DNA from: Streptomyces sp. SDr-06
GTDB taxonomy: Bacteria; Actinomycetota; Actinomycetes; Streptomycetales; Streptomycetaceae
Assembly: GCF_003324565.1 (NCBI RefSeq)
Contig: NZ_QOLA01000003.1
Location: 434,001-498,000, forward strand
DNA: 64,000 nt
Direction: 5' to 3'
Position numbers and translations under genes: made by a program. The notes beneath the pieces are model-generated. The model ran no database searches. It was not told the origin of the DNA and worked only from the letters and a program-made list of their open reading frames with translations. Shown piece by piece: positions 18,434 through 27,700 of this stretch. How positions within the stretch are numbered: the first letter of the stretch is position 1; each line of letters begins with the position of its first letter.

Positions 18434-20566
18434 ATGCTGGATCCCACATCGACGGCAGCCGTCGCCGCCGTGCTCGGCGCGGTCGGCTCGGGACTCGCCA
18501 ACGAAGCGGGCAAGGCGGCCTGGGAGAGCGCCGGCGGCCTGGTCCGCCGCATCGTCGGCCGCGAGGTCCGCGCCCCGCGAGGAGCCGACGAACTCGACGG
18601 CGTCGCCCGCCAGGTGCACGACGCCTTACGCGGGGACCCCGCCCTCGCCCGCGCCTGGACCGCGTTCGCCCGCAGCGCACCGCGCCCCGGTCATCCCCAC
18701 CAGGTGCCCGCCCTGCACGCCTCCACCCGCTTCTTCACCGACCGCGACGGCGAGCGCAAAGCCCTGACCCGCGAGGCCTCCCGCGCCGCGGACGGCCGGC
18801 CCCGGGTGGCCGTCCTGCACGGCCCGCAGGGCATCGGCACCAGCGCGCTCGCCCTCCACTGGGGCTGCACCGAACTGCGCCGCTTCCCCGACGGACAGCT
18901 GTACGCCGACCTGCGCGGAACCGGCACCGGTGCCGCCGCGGGGGCCGATCCGTCGGCCGTACTGCGCCTGCTGCTACGGCAGTTCGGCATCCCGGCGGCG
19001 GAGATCCCGCCCGGCCCCGACGACCGCCAGTCCCTGCTGCGCGCCTGCACCGCGGACCGGCGGCTGCTGATCGTCCTCGATCACGCCCGGTCCGCCGCGC
19101 AGGTCCTCCCCGTCCTCACCTCCGCGCCTGGCGTGTTCGTGATCGTGGCGGCCCGTCACCCCCTGCCGGGCCTCGACGCGGTCGGCATCCCGGTGGGACC
19201 GCTCTCCGACAAGGACGCGCGGCGCCTGCTCACCGACGTCGCCAAGGCCCAGAACGTGGCGCTGGACCGGGCCGCCCTGCCCGCCGTCCTCGCCCGCTGC
19301 GCCGGTTCCCCCTTCGCGCTGCGCGCCGCCGCCGCGCGCCTCGCCGCACGCCAGTGGCGCGATGAAGGAAGCGCGGGAGGCGACGCGGCCCGCACCGCGG
19401 TCGCGGACGGCCTGCGCGCCCTCGAACCGGGGGCGGCGCGCGGTCTGCGGCTGCTCGCCCAGCGCGACTGGCCCGCCATCGGCGCACCGATGGCGGCGGC
19501 CACCCTCGGCCTCGACGAGACGGCCGCCGAACGCCTCCTCGGCGAACTCGCCGAGAGCCGCCTCATGGAGAGCGCGACCAACGGCAGGTACTGGATCAGA
19601 CCACTGATCCGGGAGTACGCCGTGACGGAGGCACTGCGCGAGGACGGCCTCGCGGCGGCCGAGGAGGCCGTGCGGCGCGCGGTGAACTGGTGTGTCTCCT
19701 TCGCCGAACCCGCGAGCAGGGCCGCCCTCCGCCAGGGCTGGCGCCTGGGCGACCCGGAGCAGCCCACGTCGGCCGGCGTGCGCTACACGGACGCAGGCGA
19801 GGCGCTGACCGTGCTGCACGACGAACTCGGCAACCTCCTCCAAGCCATCGGCGCAGCCGAGGAGTTGAGGGACGCGGACTCGGTGTTCCGGCTCAATCAG
19901 GCGCTGTGGCCCGTGCAGCTGAAGATGGGCTGCCACGACGAACTCCTGCCCGCACTGCGCGCGGGCGTCCGGGCCACACTCGCCCAGAACCCCGGCTCCC
20001 GCGAGGCCGCCCGCATGCACACGCTGCTCGGCCTCAACCTCACGGAGCTTCGCCAATGGGCCGAGGCTGAGAGCGCTTTCACGGAGGCCGCCCGCATAGA
20101 AGAAGCCGTCGGTCATACCCGGGGCCATGCCACCGCCGTCGAGTCCCTCGGTCTGCTGCGGCTGCGCGAGTGGCGCCACCAGGAGGCGTACGACTGCTTC
20201 GAGGCGGCGGACCGCATTCTCGACGGCGTGACCGCGGACGGGGAGGGCGCCGGTGATCTGCCGCGCGCCCGCGCTCTCCTGGAGCGTCACCGCGGCCGGG
20301 CCCTGCGTGGCCTCGGGCGCTGGGCGGAGGCCGAAGCCCGCCTTGAGAGCGCTCTCGCGTTCTTCCGCGGCACTCACGAGCCGTACAACACGGCCCGTGC
20401 GCTCACGGACCTCGCCGAGACCTTCGAGGCCGGCGGCCGCGTCTCGGACGCGCTGCCCCTGATTGACGAGGCGATAGCGGCGCTGGCGAACGAGCAGGCC
20501 CATTACCACCTGATCCACCTGAGAGCGCTCCGTGAGCGATGCGCGGGGGAGGGCCCGGGCGAGTGA
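18434..20566 (+). CDS. STAND (NB-ARC-like) ATPase-fold protein with C-terminal TPR repeats, degenerate P-loop, TTA codon
   Basis: A 710-residue protein organised as an N-terminal helical region (1-95), an NB-ARC-like nucleotide-binding domain (about 95-390) and a TPR-type helical region (about 450-700). Unlike AfsR/SARP proteins it has no DNA-binding domain. The Walker A segment reads G130-PQGIG-T136-S137, so the invariant lysine is replaced by threonine. Walker B reads LLIVLDHARS, with His in place of the usual second Asp. Nucleotide may thus be bound weakly or not hydrolysed. Codon 65 is TTA (18626-18628), which in Streptomyces makes translation dependent on the bldA tRNA. Three copies of the 12-bp palindrome or its variants occur inside. 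Probable scaffold or signalling protein; partners unknown. Confidence 0.8.
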   Translation: MLDPTSTAAVAAVLGAVGSGLANEAGKAAWESAGGLVRRIVGREVRAPRGADELDGVARQVHDALRGDPALARAWTAFARSAPRPGHPHQVPALHASTRFFTDRDGERKALTREASRAADGRPRVAVLHGPQGIGTSALALHWGCTELRRFPDGQLYADLRGTGTGAAAGADPSAVLRLLLRQFGIPAAEIPPGPDDRQSLLRACTADRRLLIVLDHARSAAQVLPVLTSAPGVFVIVAARHPLPGLDAVGIPVGPLSDKDARRLLTDVAKAQNVALDRAALPAVLARCAGSPFALRAAAARLAARQWRDEGSAGGDAARTAVADGLRALEPGAARGLRLLAQRDWPAIGAPMAAATLGLDETAAERLLGELAESRLMESATNGRYWIRPLIREYAVTEALREDGLAAAEEAVRRAVNWCVSFAEPASRAALRQGWRLGDPEQPTSAGVRYTDAGEALTVLHDELGNLLQAIGAAEELRDADSVFRLNQALWPVQLKMGCHDELLPALRAGVRATLAQNPGSREAARMHTLLGLNLTELRQWAEAESAFTEAARIEEAVGHTRGHATAVESLGLLRLREWRHQEAYDCFEAADRILDGVTADGEGAGDLPRARALLERHRGRALRGLGRWAEAEARLESALAFFRGTHEPYNTARALTDLAETFEAGGRVSDALPLIDEAIAALANEQAHYHLIHLRALRERCAGEGPGE
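20345..20356. repeat. Perfect GAGAGCGCTCTC palindrome inside the STAND gene
   Basis: Read in frame as Glu-Ser-Ala-Leu within the TPR region. Imperfect copies lie nearby at 20069-20080 and 20521-20532. Confidence 0.9.
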
Positions 20567-20738
20567 GGTCCGGCTGCGCCGGGCGGGAGAGCGCGTTCAA
20601 CTCTCTGGACGCGGGTACGACTCCGGCATCGTTCGCAGAGTGAAGCGGGCCCAGCTCCGGTCCAAGGCAGCGGTTGCCGCGATCCTTCCGTCCCGGTGCG
20701 GGGGGTCGGTGCTGGCGGCTGAGGCGGCCCCTCAGCTT

Positions 20739-20786
20739 GGTGCCGGTGCCGGTGCCGGTGCCGGTGCTGGTGCTGGCCCCGGTCCC
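20739..20786. repeat. Hexanucleotide tandem repeat (GGTGCC/GGTGCT)
   Basis: Four GGTGCC units, two GGTGCT units and two degenerate ones in an otherwise gene-free 283-bp interval between the STAND gene and the convergent TetR gene. No function is apparent. Confidence 0.8.
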
Positions 20787-20849
20787 GAGCCTGCGGTTGC
20801 GGCGGTCTCTCCGTTCAGTGAGAGCGGTATCAGCCCAGTGCGAGCGAAT

Positions 20850-21455
20850 TCAGTCCGATGGCGCCGACCGTGGCTGCCGCAGCCCTTGAAGGAGGAGCGC
20901 GACCAGCCTGCGGGGGTCGTAGCGGGGGTCGCTGTCGCGGCCGATGCAGAGGTTGCCGATGCCGCACATCAACTCGTAGGCGTGGGTGCCGGGCCTGATC
21001 TCCCCCGACGCCTCCGCGGCGTCGAGCAACTCCGCGCAGACGGGCACCAACCGGTCGAGGAAGTAGGCGTGCAGCGCGTCGAACCCGCTGCTGTCCGACT
21101 GCATGGCGTTGGCCAGTCCGTGCTTCGTGACCAGGAAGTCGACGAACAGGTCGACCCACTGGCGCAGCGCCGCGAGCGGTGAGTCGCTGTCGGCCAGCAG
21201 GCTCGGGCCCGCCTCGGCGCACGCCTCGACCTGATGGCGGTAGACCGCGACGACGAGGTCCGCCCGGGTGGGGAAGTTGCGGTAGATGGTGCCCATCCCG
21301 ACGCCCGCACGGGCCGCGATCTCACGGATCGGCGCGTCCACGCCGGATGTGACGAAGACGGCGGCGGCCGCGTCGAGCAGCGTCTGCTGGTTGCGCAGCG
21401 CATCGGCCCGCTTGCCGCGGGGCGCCCCCTCGCCCGCAGGACTTGTCCTGGCCAC
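20850..21455 (-). CDS. TetR/AcrR-family transcriptional regulator
   Basis: A 201-residue repressor with an N-terminal TetR helix-turn-helix (IREIAARAGVGMGTIYRNFPTRADLV) and a helical ligand-binding domain. The start is taken as the second of two adjacent GTGs (21455), because AAGGAG lies about 6 bp before it; an extension to 21518 would run into the promoter region. The gene is divergent from an alpha/beta hydrolase. The 150 bp between them contain two copies of a CGGAAC-N3-GTTCCG-type palindrome placed over a consensus promoter, so this protein very probably represses the hydrolase and perhaps itself. Confidence 0.92.
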   Translation of the reverse strand: MARTSPAGEGAPRGKRADALRNQQTLLDAAAAVFVTSGVDAPIREIAARAGVGMGTIYRNFPTRADLVVAVYRHQVEACAEAGPSLLADSDSPLAALRQWVDLFVDFLVTKHGLANAMQSDSSGFDALHAYFLDRLVPVCAELLDAAEASGEIRPGTHAYELMCGIGNLCIGRDSDPRYDPRRLVALLLQGLRQPRSAPSD

Positions 21456-21477
21456 CACGCACTCCTTCCGATGGTCA

Positions 21478-21525
21478 TTGACTAAGCGGAACGGCGTTCC
21501 GTATAGTAAACGGAACAACGCTCCG
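21478..21525 (+). promoter_or_regulatory. Vegetative-type promoter with two TetR-type operators for the hydrolase
   Basis: TTGACT (21478-21483), an 18-bp spacer and TATAGT (21502-21507) form a near-consensus housekeeping-sigma promoter facing the hydrolase. A perfect palindrome CGGAAC-N3-GTTCCG fills 21487-21501, between the -35 and -10 elements. A second copy with one mismatch (CGGAAC-AAC-GCTCCG) covers 21511-21525, at the expected transcription start. The centre-to-centre distance is 24 bp. This layout implies repression by promoter occlusion. Confidence 0.85.
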
Positions 21526-21605
21526 CTTGCAGCCTAGCTCAAGCCGGACGCTCCCGACCGCCTGCCCGAAGGCCGTCGAAGGAAAATCGAGGGGAAACGC
21601 GCATC

Positions 21606-22622
21606 ATGAGTGCACCGACACCGACCCCCGCAGCTGACACCGTCAGCTCGCCTACCCAGCACGAAAGCCCTGGGGCTTCCGCACATCCCGTACTCTCCGT
21701 CAGCCCGATCGCGCTCCCTGTCCCCGGTCGCCCCGTCGACCTGGAACTGAGGATCTCCGCACCCCTGACCGGAACCGATCTGCCGATCATCCTGCTCTCC
21801 CACGGCCAGGGCTTCTCCAACCACCTCTCCTCCCTGAGCGGCTACGCCCCGCTCGCCAACTACTGGGCGGCACACGGGTTTGTGGTTGTTCAGCCCACCC
21901 ACCTGAGTTCGAGGACGCTGACCCTCGACCCCGACGTCCCGGGCGCGCCGCTGTACTGGCGATCGCGGGTCGAGGACATGAAGCACATCCTGGACGGGCT
22001 CGACACGATCGAGTCCGCCGTCCCGCAGCTGCGCGGCCGTCTGGACCGTGACCGAGTCGCCGTGGCAGGCCACTCGATGGGTGGGCACACGGCGAGCCTC
22101 CTGCTCGGAGCCCGCCTCACCGACCCGGACGACGGTACGGAGGTGGATCTGACGGAGCCCCGGATCAAGGCGGGCGTCCTGCTCGCCGCGCCGGGCCGGG
22201 GAGGCGACGCTCTCACCAAGGAGGTGGCTGAAAACTTCCCGGTCTTCCTGACCACCGACTTCTCCCGGATGGCAACCCCGACGCTCGTGATCGCGGGCGA
22301 CCAGGACACCTCCGCCCATATGACGGTGAGCGGCCCGGACTGGCACGCCGATCCGTACCTCCTGGCCCCGGGACCCAAGTCCCTGCTCACCCTCTTCGGC
22401 GCGGAGCACGGCCTTGGCGGCATCTCGGGCTACGACGTGGCCGAGACCACGGACGAGAACCCCGCCCGAGTGGCCACGGTCCAGCACCTCACCTGGGCCT
22501 ACCTCCGCTCTCGGCTCCACCCCGGGGATGACGCTTGGCAGGCGGCGGCACAGGCGTTGTCGGCCGAGCCCGACCCGCTGGGGCGGATCGAGTCCAAGGA
22601 CGGCGCCACTGGCCCCAAGTAG
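21606..22622 (+). CDS. Alpha/beta hydrolase, chlorophyllase/PAF-acetylhydrolase-like
   Basis: A 338-residue cytosolic serine hydrolase. The nucleophile elbow is GHSMGG (around residue 160), the oxyanion region is LLSHGQGFSNH, and a C-terminal GAEHGLGG segment supplies the probable catalytic His. The fold and spacing resemble dienelactone-hydrolase/chlorophyllase-like enzymes that act on ester substrates. There is no signal peptide; the first 35 residues are Pro/Ser-rich. It is transcribed divergently from a TetR gene through a doubly operated promoter, so an inducing ligand (its substrate or a related toxic ester) is likely. It ends 13 bp before the convergent GT-B-like gene. Confidence 0.85.
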   Translation: MSAPTPTPAADTVSSPTQHESPGASAHPVLSVSPIALPVPGRPVDLELRISAPLTGTDLPIILLSHGQGFSNHLSSLSGYAPLANYWAAHGFVVVQPTHLSSRTLTLDPDVPGAPLYWRSRVEDMKHILDGLDTIESAVPQLRGRLDRDRVAVAGHSMGGHTASLLLGARLTDPDDGTEVDLTEPRIKAGVLLAAPGRGGDALTKEVAENFPVFLTTDFSRMATPTLVIAGDQDTSAHMTVSGPDWHADPYLLAPGPKSLLTLFGAEHGLGGISGYDVAETTDENPARVATVQHLTWAYLRSRLHPGDDAWQAAAQALSAEPDPLGRIESKDGATGPK

Positions 22623-23952
22623 CTCCATCGGTGGGTCACTTGGTGACCTTCACCCGGTGCACGACACTTCCCGTGCGCACGATCAGTCCGCCCTCGGCCG
22701 CCTCCTCGACGGTCCGGCCCGCTGTCAGCCACGCGTACAGCGCCGAGACCGCGGCCCCGGGATCGAGTCCGGCGGGATCGCCGGTGAGGTGCACGAGCGG
22801 TCCGTTGCGCTGTCGTACGGTGCACTCGCCCGGCCCCGTGATGTAGGCGGCCAGGGCGCTGTGCGGGTGGCGCGCCAGCACCTCGCGCGTCCACAGCCCG
22901 GGCGACCCGAACCGTAGGTCGTCCGGTGAACCTTCACGCAACAGGACATCGGCCAGGGTCAGTTGACCTGGATCGCGCGTGTCTTCGTGGACCGCAATGT
23001 GGGCTTCGCCTTCCCTGTCCGGCTCGTACCAGGGGTCGGCGTACCGGGATACATGAACCTCATCCGGAGAGCCCGCCCCCACCTTCGTGAGCACCTTCAA
23101 CGGGGCGGTGAGCGGAGAGAGTTGGCGGGGCGGCAGCGGAAGTCGTTCGAGTAGCGGGGGCCACGCCGGTTCCGGGATGTTGATCAAACGGTAGAAGAGG
23201 CCGCGCAGGAGAGCTGCCGATTCGCCGGGTGAGGAGGTGGTCAGACGGGCCGGCCCCGCCAGTGGTCGGTGGCTCGTGATCAGGTCGTGCAATTGCGTGG
23301 CCAGAGGTGTGTGCGGCTCGAACCGGGGAGCGCCGCGTACGAATTCGGCCACCGGCGACCGGGGGTCGAGCCCGTTCAAAGGAGCGGCGCCGAGCAGAAC
23401 GGGGGTGCCGAGGGCTGCCGCGTAGTAGCTGACGGAACCGTGATCGCCGATGACGGCGTCCGCCGCCAGCAGTGCCTGGCGCCAGTCGCGCAGAGGGTCG
23501 ATCAGTGTCAGCCCGCCGCGCAACGCCCGATCCAGCCAGGCCCGGATCTGCCCGGGGCCGTGCCCATGCCAGATGTTGGGATGCAGCACGGCGGCGATCC
23601 GGTACTCGTCGGCGGGCAGCTCCGCGGTGAGCCGGGGCAGTAGCGAAGGGAGCACGTCGTCCCCGCCGCCGTCACCGAACAGCGACTCCGGGTTCCAGGT
23701 CGAGTTCAGCAGCACCAGGCGCTGGCCCCGGCGTACCCCGAGCGCCTTCTGGAAGCGCTCTCGGTACGGCCGGGCCGCCAGCATCCGGTCGAAGCAGGGA
23801 TCCCCGGCGAGGGTCGCCGTGGCAACGGCCTCCGGGCACGCCGTACGCAGCCGGTCCAACTGCTCGGGGTGTGAGAGGACCATGGCGTCCGCGATGGGTA
23901 TGCCCTCATGCAGCAGCCACTCGGGGGAGAGGCCGAAGACGGGTGACGGCGA

Positions 23953-23964
23953 GAGAGCGCTCTC
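23953..23964. repeat. Perfect GAGAGCGCTCTC palindrome in the GT-B-like gene
   Basis: In the C-terminal (restored) frame it reads Glu-Ser-Ala-Leu within a Pro/Ala linker. A one-mismatch copy lies at 23751-23762. Confidence 0.9.
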
Positions 23965-24044
23965 GGGTGCTGGCTGAGCTCGATCACGATCAGTCGCGCC
24001 CGCTGGGGCCGGGACCGGGGCTGAGCCCGGGGCCGCGGGCGAAG

Positions 24045-24093
24045 GGTGTCCGGTGTCCGGTGTCCGGTGTCCGGTGTCCGGTGTCCGGTGTCC
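24045..24093. repeat. Heptanucleotide tandem repeat (GGTGTCC)x7
   Basis: Seven perfect contiguous GGTGTCC units, followed by one degenerate unit (24094-24100). On the coding (minus) strand three units encode Thr-Pro-Asp-Thr-Gly-His-Arg. The array lies exactly where the GT-B-like gene changes frame, so copy-number change would switch the frame. Confidence 0.95.
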
Positions 24094-24746
24094 GGTGTGG
24101 AGAGCGTCTTATTGTAGCCGACACCATGTGAGAGGAGGGCCAACTTGCCTGAGATGCGCTGGAGTTGGCCGCCGAGGCTGGCCGTGATGGCCAGGTCGAC
24201 CTTGGTTTCGAGCGCCTGCTCCCATGGCAGCACCGGCACCCCGGTCTCGGCCAGCAACGACTCCACTCCGTCCTCGAAGGCCGAGGATCCGGTACAGGTG
24301 GCCAGGAGCTGTATGCGGAGGTCGTCGTGGAACAAGGGCAGGACGTCGAGGAGCCTGGTCGCTGACGTCACGTTGTGCACCACGAACAGCACGCGCCGGC
24401 ACTGGCCACGGGTCGCCCAGCGCGCGGCGTCGTCCCCGACCGGCACCCGAATGCGCCGACCACCGGACCCCGTCACCGCGCCACCCCCAGCTCCACGCCC
24501 GTCATCCCCTCGTTGTGGTGCGGCCACGATAGCCAAGGGGCCTGTGGGCCCCCGCGTGGGTGGCGGGCCCGCACGGGGCTCCGGGCAGCGCTCTATGTGC
24601 GCCCGCAGTCCTCACGTGCGCCCGCCTTTTGTGGACCGAGCGCCGACGGGGGAGCGCCGTGGCGCGTGCGGGCGCCCAACGGGCTCGGCGGCCGGTGGGC
24701 CGGGAGGCTTGGACGATGCGGGTCGGCCACCGGAGAGAATGAGCGG

Positions 24747-27700
24747 GTGAAGCTCCGCTATCGCATACTCGGACCGACGCAGGCACTGCGCTCTGACGGC
24801 AGTGAAGCGCGGCTGGGGGGAGCCCGCTTGAGAGCGCTCCTCGCCGCGCTGGCGGCAGGTGCTGGGCGTGCCGTCCCGCAAGCCACGCTGATCGCGCAGG
24901 TGTGGGGCGAGGGGGACGCGCCGCCCACCGACGAGGCCGGGGCGGTGCAAGCGCTGGTCGGACGGCTGCGTCGGACGCTCGGGCGAAGCGCAGTGGAATC
25001 GGTGCCCGGCGGCTACCGGCTCGCCGCCCGTGCCGACGAGATCGATCTCTTCCGCTTCGAGCGCCTCGCGGCGGAAGGCGCGACCGCGCTGGCCGCTGGA
25101 GATCCTGAGCGGGCAGGTGGGCTCCTGGACGAAGCCCTTGTTTTGTGGCACGGCCCAGCGCTCGCGGATCTCCCGTCACGCGACGGTGACCCGCTGGTGG
25201 TGCGGGCCGAGCGGCACCGCGCCGATGCACGTCGAAACCGGCTGGCGGTGGAGGCGGAGCTGGGTCGTGCCGAGAGCGCTCTCGGCGAGCTGGCCGCACT
25301 CGCCTTCGCGGCTCCCCTCGACGAACCGCTCCAGGCTCTCCATATCCGCGCGCTGCGAGCAGCAGGACGCTCGGCCGAGGCGCTCGCCACCTACGAATCC
25401 GTACGGGGAGCGCTCTCCGAGCGCCTCGGCACGACCCCCGGGCCAGAGCTGGTGGCTCTGCACGCCGAACTACTCAATCCGGAGCGGCATGCCGCGAGCG
25501 CTCTCAAAGGCTCGGGGCAGGGGAGCTCAGGCCGAGGGGGCTCCGACCACGGGGGTTCGTTCGGTGTGGGTTCGGACCCGAATAGCACGGGCCACCTGCG
25601 CTCAGGCCCGCTGAAGTCGGACCACACGGGTTCGTCGGATGTGGTGCCGCCCAACACGGCCTCGCACGGAGCGACTCCGCCGTACACGGACACGAGCAAT
25701 GGGCCCTCGGGCGGCCCGGGCTCCGGGCGCACAGCCTCGGACTACACGGGCTCCGGGCACACGAGCTCGGACCACATGGCTTCCGGCCACGTAGCCTCGG
25801 ACCACACGGGCTCCGGCCACACGGCCTCCGGGCAGACGGGCTCGGACCACATGTGTTCCGGCCACGCAGCCTCGGACCACACAGCTTCAGACCACACGAG
25901 TTCCGCCGACACGGCCCCGGACCACTCGACCTCGGGCCACACGCTCTCGAGCCAAGTTGCCCAGGGCTGCACGAGCCCGGACTGTGTGGCCCCGTCCCAC
26001 ACGCCGCTGCCACACCCGGGCCCCTCCCGCGCAGCCTCCGCCCACGCCCTTCCGCCGCACTCCGCTCACCTGACCCCGCACCACGCAGCTGCGGCTGGGC
26101 CCGGGTCCGATGGGCATGAGAGCCGAGTTGGCCGGGAGGCGTCGGCTGTCCGGGTGGCGGGCAATTTGCGGGCTCGGCTCACGTCGTTCGTCGGACGGGA
26201 GGTCGATGTCCAAGCGGTCCATGAGGACCTGATGCGGGCCCGTCTGGTCACGCTCACTGGGCCCGGCGGGGCGGGCAAGACGCGCCTGGCGATCGAGGCG
26301 GCCGACGCCGTAGCGGGGCGATGGGACGACGGGGTGTGGCTGGTCGAGCTCGCGCCCGTACGGGATGCGGCGAGTCTGACCGAGGCCGTGCTCACTGCGT
26401 TGGGTGCCCGCGAGACGAGGCTCGTCGGCCCGGCCGATACGACTCCGAGGGACCCCTTCGCGCAGCTGATGGCCCACTGTGGCCGCCTCCGCATGCTGAT
26501 CGTGCTCGACAATTGTGAGCAAGTCGTGGACGCGGCGGCGGAGTTGGCGGAGGAGCTGCTCACGTCGTGCCCGGGGGTCGCCGTCCTGGCGACCAGTCGG
26601 GAGCCGCTCGGCGTGCCGGGTGAGCGGGTGAGGGCCCTTGGGCCCCTGCCGCACGAGAGCGCTCTCCGGCTGTTCGGGCAGCGCGGCGCCGCCGCCCGGA
26701 CCGGCTTCAGCGCCGACGACGATCCCGACGCGGTGGCGGAGATCTGCCGACGCCTGGACGGGCTGCCCCTGGCTCTCGAACTCGCCGCGGCGCGGCTGCG
26801 GTTGTTCACACCGCGACAGATCGCGGACCGGCTCGACGACCGGTTCCGGCTGCTCAACACCGGCTCCCGGACCAGCAGGACCCTCCAGCCGAGACAGCAG
26901 ACCCTGCGCGCGGTGGTCGACTGGTCCTGGGATCTCCTCGACTCCGAGGAGCAGGCCCTGCTGCGGCGCCTCGCCGTCTTCGCCGGTGGCTTCGCCCTGC
27001 CGGAAGCGGAAGCCGTCTGCGAGGACCGCGAGGCAGCGGCCCTCGACGAGCCAGGACCCGGCGCTGCGGTCCCCGGCCGGTCGGTCTCCAGCGAGAGCAC
27101 CTCCCGCCCCGGAGCAGCGCTCTCCGGCCGGTCGGTCCCTGGCGTGCACGCCTTCCGCCCCGGAACCGTAGCTCCCGGCCGGTCGGTCCCTGGAGAGAAC
27201 CCCTCCTGCCGCGGAACCGCAGCTCCGGGACGATCGGCCATCGGAGAGAGCGCTCCCCACCGGTCGGCGCGGCTGCGGGTGTCCACCCCGGTCATCGACC
27301 TCCTCGGCTCTCTCGTCGACAAGTCGCTCGTCACGGCCGCGCCTGTTGCCGGGGGCGGGATGCGGTACCGGTTGCTGGAGACCGTCGCGGAGTACGCGGC
27401 ACAGCGGCTCGACGAGGCGGGGGAGCGGGCGGAGGTCGAGCTGCGGCATCTCGTCGCCTACCGGGAACTCGTCCGTACCCGGGAGCCTCTGCTGCGGGGT
27501 CCGCGCCAGCACGAGGTCATCCAGTGCTTCGAAGCCGAGCACGGCAACGTAAGGGCCGCACTGGGTAAGGCAGTTGAGCGGAAGCGGGAGCAGGACGCGC
27601 TGTGCCTCGTCCTCGCCATGGCCTGGTTCTGGCAGCTGCGGGGGCACCAGGCCGACGCGCGCGGCTGGGCCGGGGAGGTGGCCGCACTGGGCCCGGATCC

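Larger units (their letters stand above)
22636..24536 (-). pseudogene. GT-B-fold (glycerophosphotransferase/glycosyltransferase-like) gene, split by a frameshift at a 7-bp repeat
   Basis: Two open frames encode the halves of one protein. The N-terminal frame (from 24536, or GTG 24476) shows a Rossmann-type start (CRRVLFVVHNVTSATRLLDVLP) and runs to LLSHGVGYNK, then into a Thr-Pro-Asp-Thr-Gly-His-Arg repeat. The C-terminal frame resumes with a Pro/Ala linker and VFGLSPEWLLHEG and continues to 22636, with the nucleotide-sugar-site-like segment AVIGDHGSVSYYAAALGTPVLLGA. The halves differ in phase by 2 (653 bp between frame references). Adding one 7-bp unit, or removing two, would join them. Downstream of the repeat the N-terminal frame becomes Arg-rich nonsense. 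Either a phase-variable gene in the off state, a degenerate gene or a sequencing error. The family assignment is tentative. Confidence 0.7.

Noticed and set aside
24375..24746. N-terminal extension of the AfsR-like regulator
   Set aside because: The family begins directly at the winged helix (KLRYRILGP); the extension overlaps the GT-B-like gene and has no domain character.
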